From contig NZ_CP091881.1 of NCBI RefSeq assembly GCF_022163125.1, positions 806,001 through 870,000 on the forward strand: 64,000 nucleotides of DNA. The letters are read 5' to 3'. The DNA is from Paenibacillus sp. HWE-109 (GTDB taxonomy: Bacteria; Bacillota; Bacilli; Paenibacillales; NBRC-103111). Each line of letters starts with the position of its first letter. Position 1 is the first letter of the stretch. Below are positions 43,423 through 53,064 of this stretch, in pieces. Below the pieces are notes generated by a model, which did no database searches, was not told the DNA's origin, and was given only the letters and a program-made list of their open reading frames with translations. Position numbers and translations under genes: made by a program.

Positions 43423-44709
43423 CTACAAGAGCGTATTCAAGCAGATCACTCCGATTTCGCGTACGCGGATCTTGAACAGTTCCGTGCCAGTCGTACGCCC
43501 GATTAGTTCCCGGTATTCCGCTACCGCCGCATGTGGCAGAACGGCGAGAATGACGCCGGCGTAACCGCCGCCGTGTACTCTGCAGGCACCGTTGCCCAAC
43601 CGGTCGATGTAACGTTCGGTAATGGCGAGTGTAAGCGCAATCCCCTGTTCACGTGACACCGATTCTTGGTAGATGTTCTGCAGCCATTTCCATGAGGAAT
43701 TACCTGAAGCGGTAATATACTTCAGCACGTTCTGCCACTCGCCTGCCTTAATTGCCTCTACCTGCCGCCCGACGCGGTCATTTTCATCCAGGTAATGGAG
43801 CGCCCTCAGCACCGCTCGATCTCCGGTAGTTTCGCGGAGTTCCGCGAGCCGGCCGTAGATCATCTCTGCCGTCAAATCGCGACATACCTCTACACCGAAG
43901 GCTTGAGCCACCGCCCGCATCTCGTTCGGAATTGATGCATAATCCTTCGTCAGGTCAGCGTGGTTACCACCGGTGCTGACGATAACAAGGCTGTAACCTG
44001 CTGCTTCAAAGGTGCCTGGAATACGCTCGATCTGAGGCTCTGCCGGCTCCTTAAAGTCGATTGTGATCATACCGCCGTGCGAGCAGGCCATCTGGTCTAG
44101 CATTCCTGATGGCTTGTTCCAATAAAGATTTTCGGCATACTTGCCAATGCGCGACATCATGACCGCATCCATCTCTCCGTTGTTATAAAAAGTACTTAGA
44201 ATCTGGCAGATCAGAACTTCGAAAGATGCAGAGGAGCTGAGTCCTGACGCCGGAAGCACGTTACTGCTGACGTTAGCGTTGAATCCGCCGATTTGGTACC
44301 CGTGCTGCTGGAAACCGTGTGCAATACCGCGGATCAAAGCAGCCGTCCCGCCCTCGCCTGACTGAGGTTCTAGATCATCTAGATTGATGATTGACATGCC
44401 TGGATACCCTTCGGAAATTACGGAGATAACTCCGGTGCCCACGGCTGCTGCAGCCGCAATCGTATCTAACTGAATACTAGCCGCCAGCACCTTTCCATTG
44501 TTGTGGTCCGTATGATTGCCGACTATCTCTGTGCGACCTGGAGCACTGAAGTATTTCAACGACTCTGTATTTCCATATTGCGCACTGTATCCTTCTATGC
44601 ACCTCCGGTATCTGTCGATCTGTCGCTCTCGTTCTTCGCTGCCATACATCTGGTCTAGTAGCTGTTGTGCCTGAGCCGAATCAAAAAGCTGCTCAAATTG
44701 ATCGTTCAT
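43423..44709 (-). CDS. galK: Galactokinase (GHMP family)
   Basis: 428 residues. Signature APGRTEIVGNHTDHNNGKVLA near residue 60, phosphate loop LPASGLSSSASFEV near 155, and the third GHMP motif RVHGGGYAGVI near the C terminus. The catalytic Asp lies in SGMLDQMAC. Phosphorylates galactose to galactose-1-phosphate (Leloir pathway). Longer than E. coli GalK because of an N-terminal extension (FEQLFDSAQAQQLLDQMYG), common in this group. ATG 44709 follows AGGAGGAAC. No galT or galE is nearby. It faces against the cassette direction. Confidence 0.85.
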   Translation of the reverse strand: MNDQFEQLFDSAQAQQLLDQMYGSEERERQIDRYRRCIEGYSAQYGNTESLKYFSAPGRTEIVGNHTDHNNGKVLAASIQLDTIAAAAAVGTGVISVISEGYPGMSIINLDDLEPQSGEGGTAALIRGIAHGFQQHGYQIGGFNANVSSNVLPASGLSSSASFEVLICQILSTFYNNGEMDAVMMSRIGKYAENLYWNKPSGMLDQMACSHGGMITIDFKEPAEPQIERIPGTFEAAGYSLVIVSTGGNHADLTKDYASIPNEMRAVAQAFGVEVCRDLTAEMIYGRLAELRETTGDRAVLRALHYLDENDRVGRQVEAIKAGEWQNVLKYITASGNSSWKWLQNIYQESVSREQGIALTLAITERYIDRLGNGACRVHGGGYAGVILAVLPHAAVAEYRELIGRTTGTELFKIRVREIGVICLNTLL

Positions 44710-44898
44710 TTTTAATGTTCCTCCTGGTTCTAATTGTTTGAATAGTAGTTATCATGTCCATTGTACCGAAAGGCAGCGCTCACAGATAGGATATTTATGA
44801 AAGAAATAGGCAGGTTAGAGCAATACATTCATTCCAAATTATGGTATCATATTTTCGGGCATATTTTGTGAACGAAATATTCTGAGGAGTGAACATTA

Positions 44899-45588
44899 TT
44901 GCGGATACATAGTATTAAATTACTCACTAAACAACTTGAACAACTCAAAAGGTTCTACACTTATGTTCTCGGACTTCCACTGACGGAGAGTTCTAGTGAT
45001 ACGTTTACCGTAAAAGTAGGGCGTTCATACTTAATTTTCGAAAGAACGAATATTATCGATGAAAACCCATTTTATCATTTCGCTTTTGACATCCCTGAAA
45101 ACAAAATTGATGAATCAATAGCTTGGCTAAACTCGGTGGGGATTACACTAAACTTATTACCAGACAACACATACAAAGTGTATTCCTCAACTTGGAATGC
45201 TACATCAATTTATTTTTATGATTCAGCGGGAAATATAGTCGAATTTATAGCAAGGCATAGTCTTGATAACGCAATTCATAGTTCCATAACAGGTACGGAA
45301 CTAATAAATATAAGTGAAATCGGCCTTGTTGTTAATAATGTAACTAAAATAAAAGATTTTTTGAGCACAAACCATTCATTTAGCGGATATAAGGATAGCA
45401 AAGATACCTTTGCTGCGGTAGGTAATGAAGAAGGATTATTCATACTGTCAGCCAATAAAAGAGTATGGCTTGGTTCTGAAAAAAAAGCTGATATTTTTAA
45501 AACAGAAATTGCAGTGGAAGGACCTCAAGAAGGAATATATAATATTGGACAATACCCTTACAAACTTTCATTTGTGAATTGTGGCTAA
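44899..45588 (+). CDS. Two-domain VOC-superfamily protein
   Basis: 229 residues, start TTG 44899 behind GAGGAGTGA. First VOC unit: SIKLLTKQLEQLKRFYTYVLG, HFAFDIPENKID, IYFYDSAGNIVEFIA; second: ISEIGLVVNNVTKIKDFLS onward, ending KLSFVNCG. The layout resembles ring-cleavage dioxygenase or glyoxalase-like proteins. Function unknown. Its stop codon touches CBR module A at 45586. Confidence 0.75.
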   Translation: MRIHSIKLLTKQLEQLKRFYTYVLGLPLTESSSDTFTVKVGRSYLIFERTNIIDENPFYHFAFDIPENKIDESIAWLNSVGITLNLLPDNTYKVYSSTWNATSIYFYDSAGNIVEFIARHSLDNAIHSSITGTELINISEIGLVVNNVTKIKDFLSTNHSFSGYKDSKDTFAAVGNEEGLFILSANKRVWLGSEKKADIFKTEIAVEGPQEGIYNIGQYPYKLSFVNCG

Positions 45589-45652
45589 ACTAACGGGGAA
45601 CGATAGTTCAATAAGATAGCGGCAGTCTAGGATTTTATTTTCTCGTCCATAG
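45586..45652 (+). repeat. CBR copy (module A intact, B decayed, C lost)
   Basis: Module A CTAACGGGGAACGATAGTTC. The following GCGGCAGTCTAGGATTTTAT resembles the first arm of module B at 59540, but the partner arm is damaged (TCCATAGC). No module C. Confidence 0.75.
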
Positions 45653-45724
45653 CTTTTGGTGGTGAATAATGAAAGAAATCTCAAAATTGAGACCGGCGAG
45701 GATGTTTAGATTATCAAGGAATAC

Positions 45725-45910
45725 ATGTTGCTTCTATCTCTTATATTGATCATTTTCACAACAGCTTTCTTTTACAGAATACACCATAGTATATGGGTTA
45801 AATCTTCCTTCTATGGACTTCGTCCCATTGTAACTGGCCTGATTATTTATGCTGCAATCCACTTTGGTTTACGTAACCCAGCACACAAGCGGTGCTGGGT
45901 TATTTTATAA
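45725..45910 (+). pseudogene. Chromate transporter (ChrA) C-terminal fragment
   Basis: 61 codons with an open frame but no ribosome site: FFYRIHHSIWVKSSFYGLRP then IVTGLIIYAA. This resembles the helix pair near the end of ChrA-family proteins (the 'YGLRPAVTGLI' motif). The rest of the gene is missing. The remnant's 3' end overlaps a strong terminator. Confidence 0.5.
45875..45907 (+). terminator. Rho-independent terminator
   Basis: AACCCAGCAC-(6)-GTGCTGGGTT, then ATTTTAT; perfect 10-bp stem. Confidence 0.8.
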
Positions 45911-45983
45911 CATCAGTATGCTTTAAGCGGGAGGGTATCCTTGAGCTGATTGTCTCATTGGGCGAAATAATTGTTTCGAGACC

Positions 45984-47441
45984 CTAAGGCAACAAGTTTT
46001 TGGGTTCTTTCTTTTGAGAAAAATCGGCACAAAGACGGTCACTTATAAACCAACCCAGTACCAAAACAAATATTGCGAGAATAAATTCAATCCCAAAAAC
46101 CGTTTGCAAACCGGCAACGATACTTTGTGTTTTATCTTGAAACGCTGCGGGATCGAGCGAATGGTGAAGATAACGATTGGCTCCGGACGACATGATACCG
46201 ACGAACAAAGCGATGCCAATTCCCCCAGCAATCTGTTGGAGCGTATTGTATATGGCTGTGCCATGGGGGACCAGGTGACGCGGAAGTTGATTCATTCCTG
46301 CCGTCTGAGCCGGCATGACGACAAACGATATGCCTAAGAATAAGAGGACATGATTGAACAGAACGGAGCCTCGGGTTGTATCGCTGTCGATACCGGCAAA
46401 CAGCCACAGCGATAGGGCGATCATGACCAGTCCGGGCATTATGACGAATCTCGGCCTGAATTTATCGAATAATTTTCCCGTCACAGGCATCATCATTGCG
46501 TTTAAAATGCAGCCTGGCATCAGAAGTAAACCAGTCGCGAATGCTGTCAATTGCATCACATCCTGCATATAGATCGGCAGCAATGTCGTGGTGGCGAATA
46601 AAACCATCATCAGCACTACTATCAATACCGCTACCAAAGAAAATGCGGGATACCGGAATACGGAAAGATCAATTAAAGGCTCTTTAATCTTGAGCTGCCG
46701 CCAAATAAGCAAGAGTAAGAAGAGGCCGCCTATGGCGATCAAACTGTAACTCCCAGGACCAGCCCAGACACCAGTCTGGCTGAAACCGTAGGTGACACAA
46801 CCAAACCCGACGGTTGACGTAACAATGGATAAAAGATCGACCCTTGGCTTGGTTATTTCTGTAACATTCTTTAAGTAAATGAATGCATAAATAATCGAAA
46901 ACAATGCGACAGGAATTACCATGTAGAACAGCCATCGCCAGTGTAAGGTATCGATAACCAACCCCGATAAAGCTGGCCCGATGACAGGGGCGACCATGAT
47001 GACAAGCCCCATGAGACCCATGGCGGCCCCCCTGCGTTCCGGAGGATAGAGGGCAAGAATCGTATTCATCATCAACGGAATCAATAATCCTGTCCCGCAG
47101 GCCTGAACAACCCTGCCTATCAGCAAGACTTCGAATCCAGGGGATACTGCACACAAGCAGGTGCCTGCTAAAAATAACGCCATCGCGGACATAAACATCC
47201 GGCGAGTCGTGAACCATTGCTGTAGCAATGCGGTCACCGGCACCAGTATGCCGATCATCAGCATATAACCGATCGATAACCATTGTATGGTCGAAGCAGC
47301 AACGTTGAATTCACGCATTAATCCAGGAAATGTATTGGTAAGTAAATTTTCATTAAGAAACGCAATAAATGCACCGATGAGCAGGGCGGCTAACATCGCC
47401 CCTCTCTTCATTCCGCTTGCCTCTTGAACCCGTTTGTTCAT
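45984..47441 (-). CDS. MFS drug efflux transporter, DHA2 (EmrB/QacA) family
   Basis: 485 residues with about 14 predicted helices. Motif A-like stretch in loop 2-3 (LLQQWFTTRRMFM), motif C in helix 5 (GLVIMVAPVIGPALSGLVID) and the early helix sequence FIAFLNENLLTNTFPGLMREF are typical of DHA2 proton-driven multidrug pumps. ATG 47441 follows GGAGGTAGAAG. A small unrelated gene lies upstream on the same strand. Substrate unknown. Confidence 0.85.
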   Translation of the reverse strand: MNKRVQEASGMKRGAMLAALLIGAFIAFLNENLLTNTFPGLMREFNVAASTIQWLSIGYMLMIGILVPVTALLQQWFTTRRMFMSAMALFLAGTCLCAVSPGFEVLLIGRVVQACGTGLLIPLMMNTILALYPPERRGAAMGLMGLVIMVAPVIGPALSGLVIDTLHWRWLFYMVIPVALFSIIYAFIYLKNVTEITKPRVDLLSIVTSTVGFGCVTYGFSQTGVWAGPGSYSLIAIGGLFLLLLIWRQLKIKEPLIDLSVFRYPAFSLVAVLIVVLMMVLFATTTLLPIYMQDVMQLTAFATGLLLMPGCILNAMMMPVTGKLFDKFRPRFVIMPGLVMIALSLWLFAGIDSDTTRGSVLFNHVLLFLGISFVVMPAQTAGMNQLPRHLVPHGTAIYNTLQQIAGGIGIALFVGIMSSGANRYLHHSLDPAAFQDKTQSIVAGLQTVFGIEFILAIFVLVLGWFISDRLCADFSQKKEPKNLLP

Positions 47442-47478
47442 CTTCTACCTCCAGAGAATATTCATTGCGTTCCACGTA

Positions 47479-47517
47479 GTGTTTTGACACCGAATCTTCA
47501 CCTGTCTGTGGTGCAGG
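47479..47517. repeat. Short dispersed repeat, copy 1
   Basis: GTGTTTTGACACCGAATCTT and the following ACCTGTCTGTGGTGCAGG closely match 47999-48038. Contains ACCTG/CAGGT hairpin arms; lies between two minus-strand genes. Confidence 0.5.
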
Positions 47518-47757
47518 TTATCCTACACCATCACTTTCTAACAAGGAGTAAAAATTATCGCGGTCTTCATCATCGAATTTGCCAAGCGCCCGTACCCTGA
47601 CAAATTCATGTCCGCCAAACATGTCGATTTCCTCGCCGCAACTATTGTAGAGCGCGATCATATTGCCATCCCGATTGAGCTCCAGATACCCGTAACAAGT
47701 TGCCTCGGGCGCTTCGCCGTTTAAGAGCAAAAATCTGATTTTGTCCACGCTGTTCAT
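47518..47757 (-). CDS. Small hypothetical protein
   Basis: 79 residues, start ATG 47757 behind AAAGGAGAT. Predicted soluble and acidic (C terminus KFDDEDRDNFYSLLESDG), with mixed beta strands (CYGYLELNRDGNMIALYNS). I do not recognise the family. A good ribosome site and coding-like composition support a real gene. Confidence 0.6.
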   Translation of the reverse strand: MNSVDKIRFLLLNGEAPEATCYGYLELNRDGNMIALYNSCGEEIDMFGGHEFVRVRALGKFDDEDRDNFYSLLESDGVG

Positions 47758-48391
47758 GCAGATCTCCTTTCTTTATTCCTCATCGATCTGAAGAATATTT
47801 TACGTGACACCAGATGAATTGGAAAAAGCGATATCGCCCTGCATACTGGGAAATTCGTTCCTATTTAGAAAGCATGAGGGGGGATCCCTCGCTATGTCGC
47901 TCATTCTCACATTATCTCTTGACGAGATGCGATTTGGGGATTATGATAACGTGCCGGTTAATTCAACAAGGTAAATCAATAAAAGGCTGACTTTTCGAGT
48001 GTGTTGGCACCGAATCATCAGCCTGTCGTGCAGATCATGAAATTAAAAACCCATAAGAGCATCAACTAAGGAGATGCCGTGGTAGCTGCTTTAGCATTTT
48101 TCGCCGATAGACCCGTTAAGCTGAACCGTATCACAAATAGAGGCAGTTTCTCTGAAGAAAAACTTGCAGAAGTCTGGGAGGGGCTGGGATCCCCAGTCCT
48201 TTACTCTACTATATTCAAATAAGTAAGATTTTGGTTTTAAGTTTTATGCAACGCTAGTGTGCTTGGATTGCTTGATTCTGCCCGTTGATGTCATTTAATA
48301 TATCTATATATGTTATATATATTGACAATTTTTAGTTTGCTCCTTAATATAATGATTTAACAAGTGTCGGAAATCAGAGGGGGAGCAGGCA
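47758..48391. other. Gene-free region upstream of AraC gene
   Basis: About 630 bases with no supported gene. Holds copy 2 of the dispersed repeat (47999-48038), a possible decayed CBR hairpin (GGAGATGCCGTGGTAGCTGC at 48071) and an AT-rich promoter-like stretch (48296-48360). Confidence 0.4.
47999..48038. repeat. Short dispersed repeat, copy 2
   Basis: GTGTGTTGGCACCGAATCAT and the following CAGCCTGTCGTGCAG match copy 1 at 47479 with a few changes and a 3-base gap. Confidence 0.5.
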
Positions 48392-49213
48392 ATGAATGAA
48401 TTCGTGACGGATACGACCCATGGTTATGTCCCTTTGCAGCCTGAAATAGCTTGGCATACCGCTGATTATCAAGAATACAAAGAGCATGGCGACGCGCGCC
48501 ACATCCCCGCTTTATTTTATCAATTTCGCTCCAAAAGCGTGGGATCTCCAGATTTCGTCGCGATTCCGGACGGTCATGTGGATATGTTATTCAGTTGTGA
48601 CGCTAGTCAGCCTGACATCCAGGTGTACGGCTCCGTGCTTTCCAGACAGACGATCACCTTGAGAAAAAATACCGTTTACTTCGGTGTTCGTTTTCTCTCC
48701 CTACATGTAACAGGTAGATCGAAGATTGATATGAAGGATTTGATTAGTCAATCTTGTCCATTATCAGATTTTATTTTGATGACTAATAAGAGCGTCGAGC
48801 CTATTCTTACGTCAGCAACGTTCTCTGAAAAGATACGCTTGTTCAAGGAAATACTTGGTGAAGTCTTAACTATTCAGCAGGATTCACGCTTAGTCCGCTT
48901 TGCGTTAAATCAGATGATTATGGCGAAAGGAAACATGAGTGTAAAGGATTTGGCGACCGAAACGGCGTATTCGGAACGCTATCTCCGCAAGCAATTTGAG
49001 CATTTCGTTGGCTTATCTCCTAAGGTGTTTAGCCAGATTACGAGATTCCAGCATGCTCTAAACGGGCTGATCGAAAATCCGCAATCCACAGCGATTTGGG
49101 ACAGCATTTCGGAAAATGTCTTTTACTATGATCAGCCGCATTTCATCAATGAGTTTAAAAAGTTCTATCAAGAGACGCCGCATGCTTGGATGAAGCGTTG
49201 TTTACAGGGGTAA
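48392..49213 (+). CDS. AraC-family transcriptional regulator (DUF6597-like N terminus)
   Basis: 273 residues. The N-terminal domain (PALFYQFRSKSVGSPDFVAIPDGHVDMLF) is of the type found in AraC regulators with a DUF6597 sensor. The C-terminal HTH includes MSVKDLATETAYSERYLRKQF and VGLSPKVFSQITRFQHAL. ATG 48392 follows AGGGGGAGC. It ends in a strong terminator 150 bases before the copper amine oxidase gene; regulation of that gene is possible but unproven. Confidence 0.8.
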   Translation: MNEFVTDTTHGYVPLQPEIAWHTADYQEYKEHGDARHIPALFYQFRSKSVGSPDFVAIPDGHVDMLFSCDASQPDIQVYGSVLSRQTITLRKNTVYFGVRFLSLHVTGRSKIDMKDLISQSCPLSDFILMTNKSVEPILTSATFSEKIRLFKEILGEVLTIQQDSRLVRFALNQMIMAKGNMSVKDLATETAYSERYLRKQFEHFVGLSPKVFSQITRFQHALNGLIENPQSTAIWDSISENVFYYDQPHFINEFKKFYQETPHAWMKRCLQG

Positions 49214-49223
49214 AGAATAGAAA

Positions 49224-49246
49224 GGACCACGACGTGGTCTTTTTTT
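49224..49246 (+). terminator. Rho-independent terminator
   Basis: GACCAC-GAC-GTGGTC followed by seven Ts, just after the AraC stop codon. Confidence 0.85.
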
Positions 49247-49367
49247 AATGTGTTCATGTCATGAAACCTGACGCAATGGCCGATTTTTCCAATATTTCCG
49301 CAAAACCTTCTAGTATACTAACCACATCGAGATGAACTTCACTCCATAACAGAAGGGGACTACACGA

Positions 49368-51656
49368 ATGAAAATTGCCGATTCCTTTAAAAAGAGTTTA
49401 ATCGTTGGGACTATGATGACAATGGCCTTCACACCATTCATGCCATTTGGCTCGCATCAGGCTTATGCGCACGGTGGCAGCTTTAAAGACGAATATGTGC
49501 AATTACGACAAACACTTGAGGATTTTGGCGCTTCGGTGTATTGGGATGAAACATCGAAGACGATTCAAGTCGTGAAGGATGGCAAAGTGGCCCAGCTCAA
49601 TTTGAACAGTGCGAATGTGAAGGTGAATGGAAAGCTGCTTACACTTGCTGGACCGGTTGTGATGAAGGATGGCATCACGTATGTGTTCCATGATTTTATC
49701 AATGAAATTTTTCAAGCTGATGTGATTTCAAGCGTTCAAATTTCGAAGGACACCAACCCTTTGAATCCACTGACAGCCAAAGAGATTGAAGGTGCGGTCA
49801 GCATTGTAAAAGCTTCAGAAAAGTACAAAGATAAGATACTTTTCACAGAAATCGCTCTGAAACCGCCTGCGAAAAGCGATGTGTGGAGCTATGTGCTAGC
49901 AGGTGACAAAAGCAAGAGTCTACCCAGAGTTGCTCAATTCGTAGCTTTGGATGGCAAGCAAGTCATTGAGGGTGAAGTGAATCTTGCTGATGGGAAGCTG
50001 ACCAAGTGGGAAACCAAGGAAGGCGCACAAGGGATGGTCACCCTTGACGATATGGTCACGGTGCAAAGCGTCATCGAAGGGGACACGAATTATGCGAAAG
50101 CAATCGCGAAGCGAGGCATTTCCGATATCAAAAAAGTCGTGACGACACCTTTGACGGTTGGTTATTTTGGAGGGGAAGATGATCTAGTTGAGGATGCCCG
50201 TCTCTTGAAAGTTGTTTCCTATTTGGATACAGGAGATGGTAACTTCTGGGCTCACCCAATTGAAAATTTAGTCGCTGTTGTCGACTTGGAAAAGAAACAA
50301 ATCATTAAAATAGAGGATAACGGGGTTATCCCGGTTCCGATGCAAGCCAATCCGTATGATGGCCGTAATTTTGCGGAGAAGCTAGCCCAGAAGCCACTGG
50401 CGATTGAGGAGCCAGTGGGCAAAAATTACGATGTAACTGGAAATATGATCTCTTGGGGGAACTGGGATTTTCACTTGCGCTTGGATAGTCGGGTTGGGCC
50501 GATTCTTTCGACAATGACGTATAACGATCAAGGGGAGAAGCGGAAAGTCATGTACGAAGGCTCACTTGGCGGCATGGTTGTACCTTATGGGGATCCGGAT
50601 ATTGGTTGGTATTTCAAAACGTATTTTGATTCCGGGGAGTATGGTATGGGGACATTGACGTCGTCACTTGTCAAAGGGAAGGATGTTCCTGACAACGCCA
50701 TGTTGTTAGATGCTGTCATTGCTGACACTCAAGGGAATCCACGTACGGTTCCGAATGCGATGGCTGTTTTCGAACAATATGCGGGACCTGAGTATCGCCA
50801 TGATACGATGTCGGCGCAAGGTACCGATAGTAAAGAGCGCAGAGAGTTGGTCGTTCGTTGGATATCTACGGTCGGTAATTATGATTATATTTTCGATTGG
50901 GTGCTTCAACCGAATGGTACGATTAAAATTGATGTCGGTGCCTCCGGGATTGAAGCGGTCAAAGGTGTCGTAACCAACAATATGCACGATTCCACAGCGG
51001 TTGAAGATACGAAATATGGCACACTACTCGATAACCATATTGTGGGCACAACGCATCAGCATATTTATAATTTTAGACTCGATATGGACGTAGATGGAGA
51101 GAATAACTCCTTAACGGAAATTGATCCAAAAGTTGCTGAGAATACGGATGGCGGACCGCGTAAAAGTGTTATGATCACCGAGCACAAAACCGTTAAAACG
51201 GAACAAGAAGCTACGCAAAAATTCGATCCTTCCACGATCCGAATTCTAAGCAATCCGAATAAAGAGAACAAAGTTGGTAATCCGGTCTCTTATCAAATTA
51301 TTCCTTTTGCTGGTGGTACACATCCGATTGCGAAAGGTGCACTATTCAGTACTGACGACTGGCTGTTCAAGCGTGCAGGCTTTATGGATAAGCAAATTTG
51401 GGTGACAACCTACAATCCTGATGAACGTTATCCAGAAGGCAAGTATCCAAATCGCACGGCGAAGGATACAGGTTTAGGTAAATTTACAGCGGACAACGCG
51501 TCGATTGAGAACACAGATGACGTGGTATGGATCACGACGGGAGCTACACATGTGGCTCGTGCTGAAGAATGGCCTATAATGCCAACGGAATGGGTCCATG
51601 CGATGTTGAAACCGTGGAATTTCTTCGATAACACGCCGACATTGAATTTGCCTTAA
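49368..51656 (+). CDS. Secreted copper amine oxidase
   Basis: 762 residues with signal peptide (basic start, hydrophobic core, probable cleavage after QAYA). An N-terminal stalk domain (about 45-110) of the copper-amine-oxidase N type precedes the catalytic beta-sandwich. The topaquinone motif is GNYDYIFDW, with the cofactor Tyr near residue 504; the active-site Asp lies upstream in the DSRVGPIL region. Copper ligands are the HxH of THQHIYNF (about 561-563) and a late His in THVARAEEW. It oxidises primary amines to aldehydes with release of ammonia and peroxide. ATG 49368 follows AGAAGGGG. Terminator downstream. Confidence 0.9.
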   Translation: MKIADSFKKSLIVGTMMTMAFTPFMPFGSHQAYAHGGSFKDEYVQLRQTLEDFGASVYWDETSKTIQVVKDGKVAQLNLNSANVKVNGKLLTLAGPVVMKDGITYVFHDFINEIFQADVISSVQISKDTNPLNPLTAKEIEGAVSIVKASEKYKDKILFTEIALKPPAKSDVWSYVLAGDKSKSLPRVAQFVALDGKQVIEGEVNLADGKLTKWETKEGAQGMVTLDDMVTVQSVIEGDTNYAKAIAKRGISDIKKVVTTPLTVGYFGGEDDLVEDARLLKVVSYLDTGDGNFWAHPIENLVAVVDLEKKQIIKIEDNGVIPVPMQANPYDGRNFAEKLAQKPLAIEEPVGKNYDVTGNMISWGNWDFHLRLDSRVGPILSTMTYNDQGEKRKVMYEGSLGGMVVPYGDPDIGWYFKTYFDSGEYGMGTLTSSLVKGKDVPDNAMLLDAVIADTQGNPRTVPNAMAVFEQYAGPEYRHDTMSAQGTDSKERRELVVRWISTVGNYDYIFDWVLQPNGTIKIDVGASGIEAVKGVVTNNMHDSTAVEDTKYGTLLDNHIVGTTHQHIYNFRLDMDVDGENNSLTEIDPKVAENTDGGPRKSVMITEHKTVKTEQEATQKFDPSTIRILSNPNKENKVGNPVSYQIIPFAGGTHPIAKGALFSTDDWLFKRAGFMDKQIWVTTYNPDERYPEGKYPNRTAKDTGLGKFTADNASIENTDDVVWITTGATHVARAEEWPIMPTEWVHAMLKPWNFFDNTPTLNLP

Positions 51657-51668
51657 AAGATGATGAGA

Positions 51669-51693
51669 GGAGCCTTGCGATGCAAGGCTTCTT
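51669..51693 (+). terminator. Rho-independent terminator
   Basis: GAGCCTTGC-GAT-GCAAGGCTTC then TTT; follows the amine oxidase gene. Confidence 0.7.
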
Positions 51694-51737
51694 TGGTCAT
51701 TTCCCCCGCCAGTTTCCATGTCGATAATCAAAAAAAT

Positions 51738-51777
51738 GCAACATCAACATCAACAGTGAAATTGCTGCTGATGTTGC
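51738..51777. repeat. Isolated inverted repeat
   Basis: GCAACATCA and TGATGTTGC are perfect reverse complements around a 22-base loop; possible bidirectional terminator or a decayed hairpin. Confidence 0.5.
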
Positions 51778-51818
51778 GGCTTCCAAATGAAATGAGATGA
51801 TAGCAGCGGCCCAGCACC

Positions 51819-52115
51819 ATGCAAGTATTTACTAAGGATGATATGACAACATTGGATTTTTCAGGATTTCATAATGCAGTGACATGGTTAAAAAAACGTG
51901 ATATTCTAGATGATTTAACTTGGGAGTTTTGCTCAAATAAGCAAGAAGTCAAGGATGTAGTAAAGGTAAGAGCAATGCGTGATGGTGATGTTTTTACCGG
52001 AGGAGGGATTACAGCTTCAATCGATCTTGGTTTATTTTTTATCGAAGCAATAACAAATAATGAAGTTGCACAAGAAATTCAAAAATTTATGGACTATCCT
52101 TATTATAATCTCTAG
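51819..52115 (+). CDS. Hypothetical protein, small cassette-type gene
   Basis: 98 residues from ATG 51819; ribosome site weak. The protein is soluble and acidic (FHNAVTWLKKRDILDDLTW, then GGGITASIDLGLFFIEAITN). Family not recognised. It lies directly in front of a full CBR copy and in the array orientation. No CBR copy is visible on its upstream side. Confidence 0.55.
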   Translation: MQVFTKDDMTTLDFSGFHNAVTWLKKRDILDDLTWEFCSNKQEVKDVVKVRAMRDGDVFTGGGITASIDLGLFFIEAITNNEVAQEIQKFMDYPYYNL

Positions 52116-52145
52116 GTTTATTTTCTTACTTAAGATTCACGTATT

Positions 52146-52242
52146 AAACTATCGGATAACGATAGCGTAATAATCAAGGAACAGATCGCCTCACGGCAGA
52201 TGCTCCCTTTTTCGTTGAACTTAAGGGCAGGATACATGCAAG
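52146..52242 (+). repeat. CBR copy (full)
   Basis: Module A forms a perfect small hairpin, CTATCG-GATAA-CGATAG; module B is an imperfect stem (AAGGAACAGATC / AGATGCTCCCTT); module C GAACTTAAGGGCAGGATACA. Confidence 0.85.
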
Positions 52243-52308
52243 AATACATAGAATTAGTAATTTACGCATGAGAAGTGTTATTGTAAATTTATTAAGGTAG
52301 GTGGAAGA

Positions 52309-53049
52309 ATGGGATTATTCGACTTTTTAAAGAAACAGAAAATATCTGAACCGGTAGTAAGAAAAGTAGATTTAGATCTACATAGTGCAGAGAATTTTTC
52401 ATCGTTGCAAGAATTATATGAGCGATACAGTGGTGTTGCTCTTGAGAAACAACTAGCAATAAGCGATTCAATCGAAAACCTTGATTGGAATGTTGATATG
52501 AGCGCAGGAACAGCTACATTTGGTAAGCATTTAACTTTCCCAATTCAAATGTTGGGTAGTGTTTCGCACCAATCAAACACTTGGTTATGGGCTTGGGCAA
52601 ACTCTCAGGCACAGATTTCTTCAGATAGTTTGACACAGGCATTTCAGCTAAAAGCTTATGGTATTAAGAACAACATTTCTGAACTAATAGAAGAAAAAAT
52701 CTCTGCTATCAATAATGAAGGACATTTAATTGCAAGTATTGCTTCTGGAATGTTTAAAAACCGTTTTTACTATGCAGGCAACTATGGTGCAGGAACAGCA
52801 TTTTTTACTATTGATGTGACGGAAGAAGATTTAATGGAACAACCCGAATCGGTATTGACCGTATTTCCGCAACTGATAATGACTTTTGAACTCAATCACA
52901 GAAAAGCATTAACCTTTTATCTGATAGACAAAGGCTTTAAAGTTTTTGAATCGAATGAAAGTTTAACAGGCGTTTCTGCTAAGCTTACGGTTATAGCACA
53001 TTTCGATGAAATGAATAGAATGAACAACCTAGAATCAGCTCATAAATAA
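52309..53049 (+). CDS. DUF6882-like protein
   Basis: 246 residues, ATG 52309 behind AGGTAGGTGG. Features: GLFDFLKKQK at the N terminus, DWNVDMSAGTATFGKHLTFP, then QMLGSVSHQSNTWLWAWANS, the pattern I associate with DUF6882 proteins. Function unknown; soluble. The only gene between two CBR copies. Confidence 0.65.
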   Translation: MGLFDFLKKQKISEPVVRKVDLDLHSAENFSSLQELYERYSGVALEKQLAISDSIENLDWNVDMSAGTATFGKHLTFPIQMLGSVSHQSNTWLWAWANSQAQISSDSLTQAFQLKAYGIKNNISELIEEKISAINNEGHLIASIASGMFKNRFYYAGNYGAGTAFFTIDVTEEDLMEQPESVLTVFPQLIMTFELNHRKALTFYLIDKGFKVFESNESLTGVSAKLTVIAHFDEMNRMNNLESAHK

Positions 53050-53064
53050 AGTGTTGGTCATTGA

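Noticed and set aside
46684..47283. 199-codon minus-strand open frame
   Set aside because: Alternative frame of the MFS transporter gene, which has clear helices and motifs in its own frame.
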